From assembly GCA_028822935.1 (NCBI GenBank), contig JAPKCM010000012.1:1-64000 (forward strand): a DNA stretch of 64,000 nucleotides. The letters run 5' to 3'. The position numbers and the translations under genes are program-made. This DNA is from Akkermansiaceae bacterium. GTDB taxonomy: Bacteria > Verrucomicrobiota > Verrucomicrobiia > Verrucomicrobiales > Akkermansiaceae. Shown piece by piece: positions 7,860 through 17,509 of the stretch. The notes beneath the pieces were generated by a model, which searched no databases, was not told where the DNA came from, and was given only the letters and a program-made list of their open reading frames with translations. Position 1 is the first letter of the stretch. The number at the start of each line of letters is the position of its first letter.

Positions 7860-8447
7860 ATGACCGACTCTCCCGTCCTCCCTCAGCGCAATTTTTGGCG
7901 CCCCGTTATCATCGTAACCCTAATCTTCCTCGCCGTCGGCCTCACCGCCGGTGGAGCGAAGTGGTATATAAACAAGCAGAATACCCCAGTCGTTCTCACC
8001 ACCGCGGAAAAAGACGCCGTTGAACTGCGAATCGAAGCAGCCCAATACGAACCCGGCATCAACTCCCTCGTTCTCACCGAACGCGAGATCAATGGCCTCA
8101 TCAATGAGCACACCAATCTCGGAGAAGAACTCAAAATTAAATTGGCCAAGGGCGCACTCCATGCCCGCGTGAATACCACCTTGGATCAAGATTTCCCCAT
8201 ACTCGGAGGAAAGACCGTAAAAGCCCGCGCTCGCTTCCTTGTCGAAGCCAATGAAATCAATCCCACTTTCGTCCTCGACGATCTCACCGTCTACGGCGTT
8301 TCCGTCCCCAACGCCTGGCTTGGTGAACTCAAGGGCAAAAACCTCCTCGCTTCCCTCACCGGCGGAGTGGAAGACAACGCCTTCTCTCGTGGAATCGAGG
8401 ACATCAAAATCGAAAACGGACTCATCGAAATCAAGCTCGCCAAATAA
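7860..8447 (+). CDS. Membrane-anchored protein, paralogue of the 19979 gene
   Basis: 195 aa. A single transmembrane helix near residues 13-33 (PVIIVTLIFLAVGLTAGGA) follows a short cytoplasmic N-terminus, leaving about 160 residues in the periplasm. The exported part has LTEREINGLIN (near residue 78), beta-strand-rich repeats, DLTVYGVSVPN and a closing KIENGLIEIKL. The gene at 19979-20833 has the same plan (MTD start, one helix, 'LTxxELN/EIN', amphipathic strands, 'LRDGKFVLGF' end), so the two are probably distant paralogues. The exported fold may be a lipid-transfer/BPI-like curved sheet, but that is a guess. A strong terminator follows. Confidence 0.65.
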   Translation: MTDSPVLPQRNFWRPVIIVTLIFLAVGLTAGGAKWYINKQNTPVVLTTAEKDAVELRIEAAQYEPGINSLVLTEREINGLINEHTNLGEELKIKLAKGALHARVNTTLDQDFPILGGKTVKARARFLVEANEINPTFVLDDLTVYGVSVPNAWLGELKGKNLLASLTGGVEDNAFSRGIEDIKIENGLIEIKLAK

Positions 8448-8470
8448 AGGCAACCTCAACGCTTTCAAAA

Positions 8471-8502
8471 AGCGGAGTGGCAATGCCACTCCGCTTTTTT
8501 TG
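8471..8502 (+). terminator. Intrinsic terminator
   Basis: Perfect 11-bp stem AGCGGAGTGGC/GCCACTCCGCT, loop AAT, followed by a T7 tract. Confidence 0.92.
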
Positions 8503-8621
8503 TCTCCGTAGCAGAAGCTCTTAGCATCTGACTTCAAGTCCCAAGCTTTTCAAATCAATCCCCTTCACGCTTGCCCTCCTCACCCGTCCTTCTAGGCTCC
8601 GATGACTGCCACAGCCCAGCT

Positions 8622-11600
8622 ATGCACCGTCTCTACGTCGAAAAAAATCCCGAATTCGCCAGCGAATCGCTCCACCTCATCGCGGACCTCCGCAGCAACC
8701 TCGCGATCGACTCCATCACAGCCGCACGCGTCGTGCAGCGCTATGACCTCGATGAACTCAGCGCCGATGAATTCGCGCAAGCAACCCAGCTCATTCTCTC
8801 CGAGCCTCAGGTCGAGTCATCTTCCCACAAACTCACTTTAGCCAGAGGCGAACACGCCTTCGCCATCGAGTATCTCCCCGGCCAATTTGACCAACGCGCC
8901 GACTCCGCGGCCCAGTGCGTCCAGATTCTCACCGGCAAGGATCGTCCCTTTGTTTCCTCGGCTCGCGTCATCGTTCTAAAAGGCGACCTCTCCAAAAAGG
9001 ACCTCAAGCGCATCAAGAAATACCTCATCAATCCCGTCGATTCCCATGAGGTTCCCGTCAGCGATCCCGCCAAACGACAAAGCTCTCCCACTCCCGGAAA
9101 AGTAGCCGTCCTCGATGGCTTCAATCAGCGCTCCAAGTCTACCCTCCCTGCATTCCGCTCGGAGATGGGGCTCGCCATGTCCACCGCCGACCTCGCCCAC
9201 ACCCAGGAATATTTCCGCAGCGAAGGCCGTGAGCCCACCATCACCGAGCTTCGCATGCTCGACACCTATTGGTCCGATCACTGCCGCCACACCACCTTCC
9301 TTTCAAAAATCGATAAAGTAGAGTTCGATCCCGGCACCGAAACCATCGAAGAAACCTACCAGACCTACCTGCGCACCCGCAAAAATGTCTACGGCGAGGA
9401 CACCGACCGACCCGTGACCCTCATGGACATCGCCCTCGTTGCGATGAAGGACCTCCGCAAATCCGGCGAACTCGATAACCTAGAAATCTCGAATGAGATC
9501 AACGCCGCCTCCATCGTCGTCAACGTCCCCCTTCCCCAATCTGAACACCGCCCTCAGACCGACGACCTCCCTCTCGAGGAAGAGTGGCTCATTCAGTTCA
9601 AAAACGAGACCCACAACCACCCCACCGAAATTGAACCCTTCGGTGGCGCAGCGACCTGCCTTGGCGGTTGTATCCGCGACCCCCTTTCCGGCCGCTCTTA
9701 CGTCTATCAGGCCATGCGGGTCAGCGGAGCCGCCGATCCTCGGACACCCTACGCCGACACCATTCCCGGAAAACTTCCCCAGCGCAAAATCTGTCAGGAA
9801 GCCGCTCACGGATACTCCTCTTACGGAAACCAGATCGGTCTCGCCACCGGGAAAGTCTCCGAAGTCTACCACCCGAACTACGCCGCCAAGCGCATGGAAA
9901 TTGGAGCAGTCGTTTCCGCATCTCCACGCCAGAATGTCTTCCGCGGTGGACCGGACACCGGCGACCACATCCTCCTGATTGGCGGACGCACCGGACGCGA
10001 TGGCGTCGGCGGAGCCACCGGCTCCTCGAAAGAACACACCGATACCGCTCTAGAAAATTCAGCGGAAGTTCAAAAAGGGGACGCGCCCACCGAGCGCAAG
10101 ATCCAACGCCTCTTCCGCAATCCCGAACTCGCTCCCAAAATTAAGATCTGTAACGATTTCGGTGCCGGAGGAGTTTCAGTCGCCATCGGGGAGATTGCCG
10201 ACAGCCTTGAGATCAATCTCGATGCCGTCCCTAAAAAGTATGACGGCCTTGATGGCACCGAACTCGCCATCTCCGAATCACAGGAACGCATGGCCATCTG
10301 TGTCGATCCATCCGACGTCCCCTATTTCATCGCCGAGTCCGAAAAGGAAAATCTCGAGTGCGTCCACGTCGCCACCGTGACTGACACCAACCGCCTCATC
10401 ATCACTTGGAGAGGCGACAAGATCGTCGATCTTTCCCGCGAATTCCTCGAGACCAATGGCGTGCAGCAAAACGCCCAGGTCATGATCAGTGCCCCGGATG
10501 ACAATTGCCCTCTCAACCACGCCATCCCTGCGGTGAACGAACAAGAAGAGCTCGACGACAAATTCCGCTCCGCTCTTTCTGATCTCAACTCCGCCTCGCA
10601 AAAAGGCCTCGGCGAACGCTTCGACTCCTCTGTCGGCGCGGGCACCGTCCTCTCACCCTTCGGCGGACAGCATCAGCGCACCCCCGTCGATGCCATGGTC
10701 GCTACCCTGCCCTTCCTCGAAGGCTACAGCACGACCACCACGCACATGGCCTGGGGATTCGATCCCTACCTCGCCAGCTGGAGTCCCTACCACGGCGCCC
10801 TTTATGCCGTCACCCAATCCGCCTGCCGCATTGTCGCTTCCGGCGCGAAACTTTCCGAAATCCGCCTCACCCTACAGGAATATTTTCCAAAGCTCGGTAG
10901 TGATCCACGCCGCTGGGGGCTCCCCTTCGCGGCTCTCCTCGGTGCCTTCCGCGCGCAAAACGAACTCCGACTCGCCGCCATCGGTGGAAAAGATTCCATG
11001 TCAGGATCCTTCAACGAGATGGATGTGCCCCCCACCCTCGTTTCCTTCGCCGTCGCTCCTGGAACGACCGACTCCGTCATCTCGCCAGAGTTTAAGAAAA
11101 CCGGATCAACCATCTCTCTCATCAAAGTTCCGCGCGACGCCGACCACCTCCCTGATTTCGGATTCCTCAAGAAAACAGCCAAGCGACTTCACGAAGAGAT
11201 CGCAAAAGGGAGCATCCACGCCATCCACAGTCTCGACCACGGCGGCATCGCCACCGGTCTCGCCAAAATGGCCTTCGGAAACGGCATCGGCTTCCACGCC
11301 ACCGCGAGCATCGACCTCTTCCGCGAGCGCTTCATCTGCTTCCTCGTAGAATCTGACACCCCCCTCCCCGAGGCTTTCGCCGCTAAGACCATCGGCAAAA
11401 CGCAAGAAAAACCACAGTTCGATTTCGGCGAAGTCACCCTCACTCTCGACGAACTCCTCGACACCTGGGTCGCCCCCCTCGATGACGTCTTCCCCGAGTC
11501 CGCCGACCCCTCCTCCAGCGAAGCTGCAAACTTCACTTCAACTTTCAATATTGGATGTTCAAAGTTGCACGTTCCAAAACCGAAGGTTTTGATCCCCGCT

Positions 11601-12380
11601 TTCCCGGGCACTAACTCGGAATACGACACCGCCAAAGCCTTCGATCTTGCCGGCGCCTCCACCGAGATTCCCGTCTTCCGAAATCTCACCCCGCAAGCCG
11701 TCGAGGAGTCACTCATCGCTCTCGCTCAAAAGATTTCCCAATCGCAGATCCTCGCCATCCCGGGTGGATTCAGCGCCGGAGACGAACCCGCAGGCTCCGG
11801 AAAATTCATCGCCACCATCTTGCGTAGTCCCCGCGTCGCCGACGCCGTCATGGACCTTCTCAAGAACCGCGATGGCCTCATCCTCGGAATCTGCAATGGC
11901 TTCCAGGCCCTCATCAAAACCGGCCTCGTCCCCCACGGAGAAATCCGCGAACCCGCTCCCGGCCAACCGACGCTCACCTACAACGACATCGGCCGCCACA
12001 TCGCGCGCTACGCCACCACCCGGATTTCATCCAACCTTTCCCCCTGGCTCGCAGGCTGCCAAGTCGGTGATCTCCACAACATCCCCTTCTCCCATGGCGA
12101 AGGAAAGTTCTACGCCGCCGAGACCGACATCCGCGCCCTCGCCAAAGCCGGACAGATTGCCACGCAATACACCGATCTCGATGGCGAAGCTTCGATGGAC
12201 CCCGCGTTCAACCCAAACAGCTCCGTCTACGCCATCGAAGGCATCACCAGCCCCTGCGGTCACGTTCTAGGAAAAATGGGCCACACCGAACGCCGCGGCC
12301 CCGCCGTCGGACTCAACATCTCAGGAAACCTCCATCAGCCCCTCTTCAAGGCCGGCGTCGACTACTTTACAAATTCATAA
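8622..12380 (+). CDS. purL: Phosphoribosylformylglycinamidine synthase, single chain
   Basis: 1252 aa from ATG 8622 (MHRLYVEKNPEF...), the usual start of this clade; the frame opening at TTG 8571 lacks family similarity. It converts FGAR, glutamine and ATP to FGAM in purine synthesis. The N-terminal PurS-like and linker part reaches about residue 200. The AIR-synthase-type domains contain LDTYWSDHCRHTTF, FKNETHNHPTEIEPFGGAAT and GGKDSMSGSF. The C-terminal glutaminase carries IPAFPGTNSEYDTAKAF, the nucleophile in LILGICNGFQAL and a late HxE (SHGEGKF). Length and motifs match the clostridial-type (clade II) single-chain enzyme. Coding-like text continues in frame for 27 codons after the TAA (12381-12464). 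Confidence 0.95.
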   Translation: MHRLYVEKNPEFASESLHLIADLRSNLAIDSITAARVVQRYDLDELSADEFAQATQLILSEPQVESSSHKLTLARGEHAFAIEYLPGQFDQRADSAAQCVQILTGKDRPFVSSARVIVLKGDLSKKDLKRIKKYLINPVDSHEVPVSDPAKRQSSPTPGKVAVLDGFNQRSKSTLPAFRSEMGLAMSTADLAHTQEYFRSEGREPTITELRMLDTYWSDHCRHTTFLSKIDKVEFDPGTETIEETYQTYLRTRKNVYGEDTDRPVTLMDIALVAMKDLRKSGELDNLEISNEINAASIVVNVPLPQSEHRPQTDDLPLEEEWLIQFKNETHNHPTEIEPFGGAATCLGGCIRDPLSGRSYVYQAMRVSGAADPRTPYADTIPGKLPQRKICQEAAHGYSSYGNQIGLATGKVSEVYHPNYAAKRMEIGAVVSASPRQNVFRGGPDTGDHILLIGGRTGRDGVGGATGSSKEHTDTALENSAEVQKGDAPTERKIQRLFRNPELAPKIKICNDFGAGGVSVAIGEIADSLEINLDAVPKKYDGLDGTELAISESQERMAICVDPSDVPYFIAESEKENLECVHVATVTDTNRLIITWRGDKIVDLSREFLETNGVQQNAQVMISAPDDNCPLNHAIPAVNEQEELDDKFRSALSDLNSASQKGLGERFDSSVGAGTVLSPFGGQHQRTPVDAMVATLPFLEGYSTTTTHMAWGFDPYLASWSPYHGALYAVTQSACRIVASGAKLSEIRLTLQEYFPKLGSDPRRWGLPFAALLGAFRAQNELRLAAIGGKDSMSGSFNEMDVPPTLVSFAVAPGTTDSVISPEFKKTGSTISLIKVPRDADHLPDFGFLKKTAKRLHEEIAKGSIHAIHSLDHGGIATGLAKMAFGNGIGFHATASIDLFRERFICFLVESDTPLPEAFAAKTIGKTQEKPQFDFGEVTLTLDELLDTWVAPLDDVFPESADPSSSEAANFTSTFNIGCSKLHVPKPKVLIPAFPGTNSEYDTAKAFDLAGASTEIPVFRNLTPQAVEESLIALAQKISQSQILAIPGGFSAGDEPAGSGKFIATILRSPRVADAVMDLLKNRDGLILGICNGFQALIKTGLVPHGEIREPAPGQPTLTYNDIGRHIARYATTRISSNLSPWLAGCQVGDLHNIPFSHGEGKFYAAETDIRALAKAGQIATQYTDLDGEASMDPAFNPNSSVYAIEGITSPCGHVLGKMGHTERRGPAVGLNISGNLHQPLFKAGVDYFTNS

Positions 12381-12469
12381 ATCCTCAAATCCACCGAGTG
12401 GTCCAAAGAGCACGCCCAAATCGACTCCGTCGAAATCACCAAGCTCCAAAAGCGAGGCGAATAAGCCCC

Positions 12470-13681
12470 CTAACCAAACGGCCAGATGCTCTTAATAATC
12501 CCTTTCATCTTCCCCACCCGCGCACCGGGCCGTTCTTGATCAAGAATCTGGGCATAACGAATCAACCCCAACGCGGTGGCATACTGGGGATCTTTGAAAT
12601 AGGCATGCACCCCACTCACTTCCGGCTGCTCAGGTCGGTAAACCGGGAGCCCAAAGATATCGAAAGCCAGCTCACCAAATCCTCGCATCTGACTCGCTCC
12701 TCCAGTCAAAAACACTCCCGTGCCAATATGACGAAGTGAGTCTTCCGGAAGTCGCCCAAGGACCAGCTCCAGGGTCTCCTCGAGACGTCCACGAATGACA
12801 TCATTCAAAAGCTGACGATTTAGCTCAATATCAGGAAAACCTTTTTCATCCTTCACCTGAATCGTGCCCACCGAGTGAACGGGATCAGCGGAAGCATTCC
12901 CCTCGGCAATCTTCACTTTCTCTGCCTTGCTGAAAGGAATATGAGTCACCAGGTGAATATCGTTGGTGATATGATCACCTCCCACTGGAACACAACCGGA
13001 AGCCGCGATCGCGCCATCGAGATAAAGCACGTAATCCGTCGTTCCACCACCCATATCGATCACGAGCGCACCCGCTTCCTTCCGCTCCGCATTGAGCGCA
13101 ATCTGCGCCGAAGCAATCGGTGCAAAAACAACATCATCAACATCCAGCGGGATTTCACGAACGCACTTAATGCTATTCTGAATCCGGGTCCGGATCCCGT
13201 GCACGATGTGATAATCCGCCTCGAGTTGCTTCCCTAAAAGTCCGTAAGGCACCTTGCTATGCGTCTGCCCATCGAGATTGAAATGGCGCGGCAAGTGATG
13301 CAGGTAAACGTGATCACTCGGGATCGCGATATCCTTGGCAATCTCACGCACCTCATCAAGGTGCCCGTAATCGACCTCCTCTTCATCATCCGGAAGGCGG
13401 AAAGTTCCCACATTGTTGACCCCGGCGATATGAGCACCAGTCACCGAAAGAAAAACACTCTTGATCACAACGTCACTGACATCCTCCGCTTCAAGAAGCG
13501 CCGCTTTTACGCAAGCTCTCACCTGCTTGTAGTCGGCGATCTCCCCCTTCCGCACTCCGGCAGAACGAGTCTCACCGAGGCCTAGGATTTTCACCGACTG
13601 ATCCTGTTTGATTTCCGCCACGACCATCACGGTCTTGGTAGAACCAATTTCGAGTCCAACGTGAATTTTAGAACGGGCCAT
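12470..13681 (-). CDS. ftsA: Cell division protein FtsA
   Basis: 403 aa. Actin-fold ATPase that tethers FtsZ to the membrane: phosphate-1 motif LEIGSTKTVMVVAE near residue 9, ALVIDMGGGTTDY near residue 205, GVFLTGGASQMRG near 325. The C-terminus ends KMKGIIKSIWPFG, an amphipathic membrane-targeting helix with terminal Trp/Phe as in FtsA. Third gene of ddl-ftsQ-ftsA (4-base gap to ftsQ). ftsZ normally follows but is absent; the next gene is purL in the opposite direction. Confidence 0.95.
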   Translation of the reverse strand: MARSKIHVGLEIGSTKTVMVVAEIKQDQSVKILGLGETRSAGVRKGEIADYKQVRACVKAALLEAEDVSDVVIKSVFLSVTGAHIAGVNNVGTFRLPDDEEEVDYGHLDEVREIAKDIAIPSDHVYLHHLPRHFNLDGQTHSKVPYGLLGKQLEADYHIVHGIRTRIQNSIKCVREIPLDVDDVVFAPIASAQIALNAERKEAGALVIDMGGGTTDYVLYLDGAIAASGCVPVGGDHITNDIHLVTHIPFSKAEKVKIAEGNASADPVHSVGTIQVKDEKGFPDIELNRQLLNDVIRGRLEETLELVLGRLPEDSLRHIGTGVFLTGGASQMRGFGELAFDIFGLPVYRPEQPEVSGVHAYFKDPQYATALGLIRYAQILDQERPGARVGKMKGIIKSIWPFG

Positions 13682-13685
13682 AGTC

Positions 13686-14588
13686 TTAATTCCTTCCGCG
13701 GTAGGTCACCGGGAGATAGCGATTCGGGATGAGATTGATCGTGGCCAATTCACGCCCGCTCTCACGGGCATGTCCAACTGATTTGCTAAACTTACTGAGC
13801 TGATGTTCTTGTTCGAAGTAGGAAAAGGTCGCGCGAGTTCCGCCGATGGTCATCACTTCCAAGGTAATCTCGTCTCGCACCATCACCCAACTTGGAAGAT
13901 CATCACCCTCGAGCGCCGCGTCCGCATTCTGAGCCAACTCTAGGGCATACGATAAGCCCTCATGATCAATCTTCTCTCCGGCGACAATCGCGCCCGCCGG
14001 AAGTTCTTCGGCGAAAACGACAGGGAGCTCCGCCGCAAATTCAGCCAACGGTTTCGTGATGCAAGGAAAGGCGACTCCGGAAGCATCCACTAAAAGCCCT
14101 TTTTCAATACTCCGCTCTTCAATTCCCAGGGACGGACAAGCAAGCCACGCCACTGGAATTCGCTCGCTCAATTGAATCTTGAGAATATCCGGCAAGCGCC
14201 GCGTCACCTGCGCCGACGACGTTTCCGGAAGATTCGCAATCACTGCTGCGACCTCATCGACATCAAAAGTAAAGATACTCGCACCCGGATCGATCCCCGT
14301 CATTTCGAGAATGCGCTGATTCGTCATAAATTGAGGCTCATCCCCCGCTTCATTCGTGAGATCAATCCGTTTGAGCGCAAACTCCTCGTTTTCAATAAAC
14401 ATCTTCTGGTAACCCAGAAACATCCCGAATCCCAGAGCCACGACGATTGCTCCAAAAACAGAGGACTTAAAAAGACGCGCCGTCAGCTTCACCGCATCAA
14501 AAAGAAAGATGCGGGGCGAACGAACACGAAGCTCCAACATCCTGTCACGGGACTTGCTGGTTCTTCGAGATGTGTGTTTTGAAAACAT
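13686..14588 (-). CDS. ftsQ: Cell division protein FtsQ
   Basis: 300 aa. Basic cytoplasmic N-terminus, one transmembrane helix near residues 43-63 (VFGAIVVALGFGMFLGYQ), then a POTRA domain (ALKRIDLTNEAGD..., NQRILEMTGIDPGASIFTFD, IANLPETSSAQVTRRLPDIL, LSERIPVAWL) and a beta domain. It links early and late divisome proteins in the periplasm. Located between ddl (5-base gap) and ftsA, the standard dcw order. Confidence 0.9.
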   Translation of the reverse strand: MFSKHTSRRTSKSRDRMLELRVRSPRIFLFDAVKLTARLFKSSVFGAIVVALGFGMFLGYQKMFIENEEFALKRIDLTNEAGDEPQFMTNQRILEMTGIDPGASIFTFDVDEVAAVIANLPETSSAQVTRRLPDILKIQLSERIPVAWLACPSLGIEERSIEKGLLVDASGVAFPCITKPLAEFAAELPVVFAEELPAGAIVAGEKIDHEGLSYALELAQNADAALEGDDLPSWVMVRDEITLEVMTIGGTRATFSYFEQEHQLSKFSKSVGHARESGRELATINLIPNRYLPVTYRGRN

Positions 14589-14593
14589 GGGGA

Positions 14594-15523
14594 CTAGCCC
14601 CGTTCTTCGAGGGACAATTCAGCAATCCGGACGCAAAGGTCGCCAAATGAATACCCAGCTTCCGCACCCGCCATTGGTAAAAGGCTGGTTTCGGTCATGC
14701 CGGGAATAGTATTGGCTTCTAAGACATATGGAATTCCGGACGAATTTAACAACACATCGACCCGCGAGTAAACTTCTATTCCTAGGGCATCGTAAGCTTT
14801 CTTGGCCGCTTCATTGACCGCAACCAACTCCTCAGGCGTCAAATTCGCGGGGCAAACATACTGACTGCCCCCGCATTTGCCGCTCAACCAAGGGTATTTT
14901 GTCGCCATATCATACCATTCTCCATCGGGAGGAATGATCTCCACCACCGGCAAAAGCTCTCCGCCCATGATTCCTACCGTAAGCTCTCGACCTTCGATAA
15001 ACTGCTCCACCAAAATGTCCGGACTAAATTTCGCTCCGTGCTCCATCGCCGACAACGCCTCGGATTGCTCCTTTACCACCTTGATCCCCACGCTCGAACC
15101 TTCCCGGGGTGGTTTCACCACAAAAGGCGCCACCATTTTTGGTAAGCAAGCCCCGTTGGAACAATCGATCGTCTCCGAAAGCGGCGTTGGCACCTCGTGC
15201 TGAAGAAATATTTCCTTACTCAGCACCTTGTCGAACGCGACCCGGCTCGTCTCCTCCCCGGCTCCGGTATAGGCAATCCCCTTGTCTCCAAGATATTTCT
15301 GCAGCCCACCATCCTCGCCGTAAGTGCCGTGGATGGCATTAAAGACAAGATCGACCTCGTCTGGAAGCTCCGGCGAGTCACCACTCACCTGAACCCCGAC
15401 GGCCTTATAGCCCTTCTCTAGCAGGGCCTTGAGCACCGCTTTGCCCGATGCCAAGGAAACTTTCCGTTCCGCTCCGGGTCCCCCCATCAGCACCGCAATT
15501 ACCATTTCCTTGTCCAAGCTCAT
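14594..15523 (-). CDS. ddl: D-alanine--D-alanine ligase
   Basis: 309 aa from ATG 15523 (MSLDKEMVIAVLMGGPGAER); an upstream ATG at 15562 would overlap the divergent sulfatase leader. ATP-grasp enzyme making D-Ala-D-Ala for peptidoglycan. Visible motifs: VFNAIHGTYGEDG (residues about 60-72), PFVVKPPREGSSVGIKVV, EQFIEGRELTVGIMG, and LEANTIPGMTETSLLP with the metal-binding Asn/Glu. First gene of the ddl-ftsQ-ftsA operon; its promoter must lie in the short divergent gap shared with the sulfatase gene. Confidence 0.94.
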   Translation of the reverse strand: MSLDKEMVIAVLMGGPGAERKVSLASGKAVLKALLEKGYKAVGVQVSGDSPELPDEVDLVFNAIHGTYGEDGGLQKYLGDKGIAYTGAGEETSRVAFDKVLSKEIFLQHEVPTPLSETIDCSNGACLPKMVAPFVVKPPREGSSVGIKVVKEQSEALSAMEHGAKFSPDILVEQFIEGRELTVGIMGGELLPVVEIIPPDGEWYDMATKYPWLSGKCGGSQYVCPANLTPEELVAVNEAAKKAYDALGIEVYSRVDVLLNSSGIPYVLEANTIPGMTETSLLPMAGAEAGYSFGDLCVRIAELSLEERG

Positions 15524-15590
15524 TTCTACCCAAACTCTCTCTTCTGAAATGGAAACTTTCAATTTTCAAATTAACCATTTGAATCAATTC

Positions 15591-17402
15591 ATGCAATTCT
15601 ACCAGAAAACCAAGCCGCAACGCTTGATCTCTTGCTTGGGGCTTCTCATTTCGAGTTTAGGGTTTTCCGCAGAGCGACCAAACGTCGTTATTGTAATCAC
15701 AGACGACCAAGGCTACGGCGACCTCGCCTGCCACGGAAACCCCGTCATTAAGACCCCCCACATCGACAAGCTCTACTCCGAATCCACCGTCCTCACCGAC
15801 TACCACGTCGCTCCCACCTGCTCACCCACCCGCGCCGCACTTCTTTCTGGACACTGGACCAATCGCACCGGCGTCTGGCACACTATCATGGGCCGCTCCA
15901 TGATCCGCGAAAACGAAGTCACCCTCGGCCAGCACTTCTCCAATCACTACGCCACCGCCATGTTTGGAAAATGGCATCTCGGCGATAACTACCCCTACCG
16001 TCCCGAGGACCGCGGCTTTGAAGAAGTTTATCGCCACGGCGGAGGCGGCGTTGGTCAAACCCCCGACCTCTGGGACAATTCCTACTTCGATGGCAACTAT
16101 TTCCACAATGGCGAAATCGTGCCCGCCAAAGGATTCTGCACCGACGTTTTCTTCAGCAAGGCTCACGACTTTATCAAAGAAAAAGCGGCCGCTAAAGAGC
16201 CCTTCCTCGCCTACATCTCGCTCAACGCCCCCCACGGCCCCCTCCACTGCCCGCAGAAATACCTGGACCTCTACAAGGACCAGAAGCCGAACGTCGCAGC
16301 CTTCTTCGGCATGATTAGTAACATCGACACCAACGTTGGCGCCACCCGCAAGCTCCTCGCCGATCTCGGCATCTCTGACAACACCATCTTCATCTTCACC
16401 ACCGACAACGGAACGGCCGGCGGCGACAAAGTATTCAACGCTGGCATGCGCGGTAAAAAAGGCTCCCCATATGATGGTGGCCACCGCGTTCCCATGTTCA
16501 TCCACTGGCCCGACGCCGGACTCAATCAACACCGGGAAATCGACACCCTCTGCCACGCAGTCGATGTCGTCCCAACCCTCCTCAAAGCCGGCAAAGTCCC
16601 CAACTCCGCCGGCGTCAAATTCGATGGCACCTCGCTCTTCGATCTCCTCGATCCCAACACGGATGTCGAAGGGGAAGATCGCTTCCTCGTCACCGATTCC
16701 CAGCGCGTCGTCGATCCCATCAAATGGAAATCGTCCTCCGTCATGTCCACCCAATATCGCCTCATCAACGGCAAGGAACTCTACGACATCAAAGCTGACC
16801 CCGGTCAGAAAAAAGACATCGCGAAAAAGAATCCCGAGCAAGTCGCCAAGATGCGCGACTTCTACGACAAGTGGTGGGCCGACATCTCCCCCTCCTTTTC
16901 CCAAACCACCGAAATCTACCTCGGCCACCCCAACGACCCCGTCTCCACTTTGACCGCTCACGACTGGCTCAACACCGGACCTCCATGGAACCAGGGCCAC
17001 ATCCGCAGAGGAGACGCCTACGACAGGAAAAAAGCGACCACCCAAAAGAAACACACCGGTCACTGGGCCGTCAAAGTGGTCACCGATGGCACCTACGAGA
17101 TCTCTGCCCTCCGCTGGCCTGCTGAAGCGAATCACCCCATCAACGCCGGACTTCCCGCAGGTAAGAACGTCCCGGGATCCTCCAAAGCCTTCCGCACCAA
17201 CGTCGGCCAGGCCCTCCCCATCACCCAAGCCGCCCTCCGTCTCAACGGTAAGGACATCGAAACGAAGCCAGTCACCGACAAGGACACCCGCATCACCTTC
17301 ACCGCCAAACTCACCAAAGGCTCCCACCAACTCGCCCCCGTCTTCCTCCACGACAAAGGCGAAGTCGGGGCCTACTACGTAGTCGTCAAAAAACTCCCGT
17401 AA
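15591..17402 (+). CDS. Secreted arylsulfatase, S1 family
   Basis: 603 aa from ATG 15591, which gives a good signal peptide (MQFYQKTKPQRLISCLGLLI, cut near SLGFSA); ATG 15549 is also possible. Metal-binding start NVVIVITDDQGYGD, formylglycine motif C77-S-P-T-R followed by A-ALLSGH, then GKWHLGDN, TTDNGT and HGPLH. This is the standard PVC arylsulfatase layout. Residues after about 450 form an extra C-terminal beta domain (HTGHWAVKVVTDGTYEISAL...) seen in long members, possibly carbohydrate-binding. Acts outside the cytoplasm on sulfated substrates, probably glycans. Needs a formylglycine-generating enzyme, not in the window. Divergent from ddl; a GC-hairpin repeat follows its stop. Confidence 0.92.
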   Translation: MQFYQKTKPQRLISCLGLLISSLGFSAERPNVVIVITDDQGYGDLACHGNPVIKTPHIDKLYSESTVLTDYHVAPTCSPTRAALLSGHWTNRTGVWHTIMGRSMIRENEVTLGQHFSNHYATAMFGKWHLGDNYPYRPEDRGFEEVYRHGGGGVGQTPDLWDNSYFDGNYFHNGEIVPAKGFCTDVFFSKAHDFIKEKAAAKEPFLAYISLNAPHGPLHCPQKYLDLYKDQKPNVAAFFGMISNIDTNVGATRKLLADLGISDNTIFIFTTDNGTAGGDKVFNAGMRGKKGSPYDGGHRVPMFIHWPDAGLNQHREIDTLCHAVDVVPTLLKAGKVPNSAGVKFDGTSLFDLLDPNTDVEGEDRFLVTDSQRVVDPIKWKSSSVMSTQYRLINGKELYDIKADPGQKKDIAKKNPEQVAKMRDFYDKWWADISPSFSQTTEIYLGHPNDPVSTLTAHDWLNTGPPWNQGHIRRGDAYDRKKATTQKKHTGHWAVKVVTDGTYEISALRWPAEANHPINAGLPAGKNVPGSSKAFRTNVGQALPITQAALRLNGKDIETKPVTDKDTRITFTAKLTKGSHQLAPVFLHDKGEVGAYYVVVKKLP

Positions 17403-17411
17403 CAAAATAGC

Positions 17412-17443
17412 AAAGGAGCCGCGGCGCCCCGCCGCTTAGCTTC
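17412..17443. repeat. Dispersed GC-hairpin repeat, copy A
   Basis: AAAGGAGCCGCGGCGCC... with internal hairpin GCGGCG-CCC-CGCCGC, then TTAGCTTC. Copies occur at 30685-30716 and 61859-61890, each within 30 bases after a stop codon. It could work as a 3' stabilising hairpin. Confidence 0.7.
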
Positions 17444-17509
17444 ACAGGTCTCTCCACAATATGGAGCATCGGCATCTCCGCCCTTCACTGTTCAAATCTC
17501 AAAGCTCAA

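Noticed and set aside
8571-8621. Longer purL start at TTG 8571
   Set aside because: The extra 17 residues do not match the family; ATG 8622 gives the expected start MHRLYVEKNPEF.
8506-8621. Purine riboswitch before purL
   Set aside because: I looked for the conserved junction and loop sequences and did not see them.
12398-12739. 113-residue plus-strand frame over the ftsA end
   Set aside because: Composition is unlike protein and it is antisense to ftsA.
15822-17405. 527-residue minus-strand frame opposite the second sulfatase
   Set aside because: Gly/Val/Asp-rich composition typical of the antisense of C-ending codons; the plus-strand sulfatase explains it fully.
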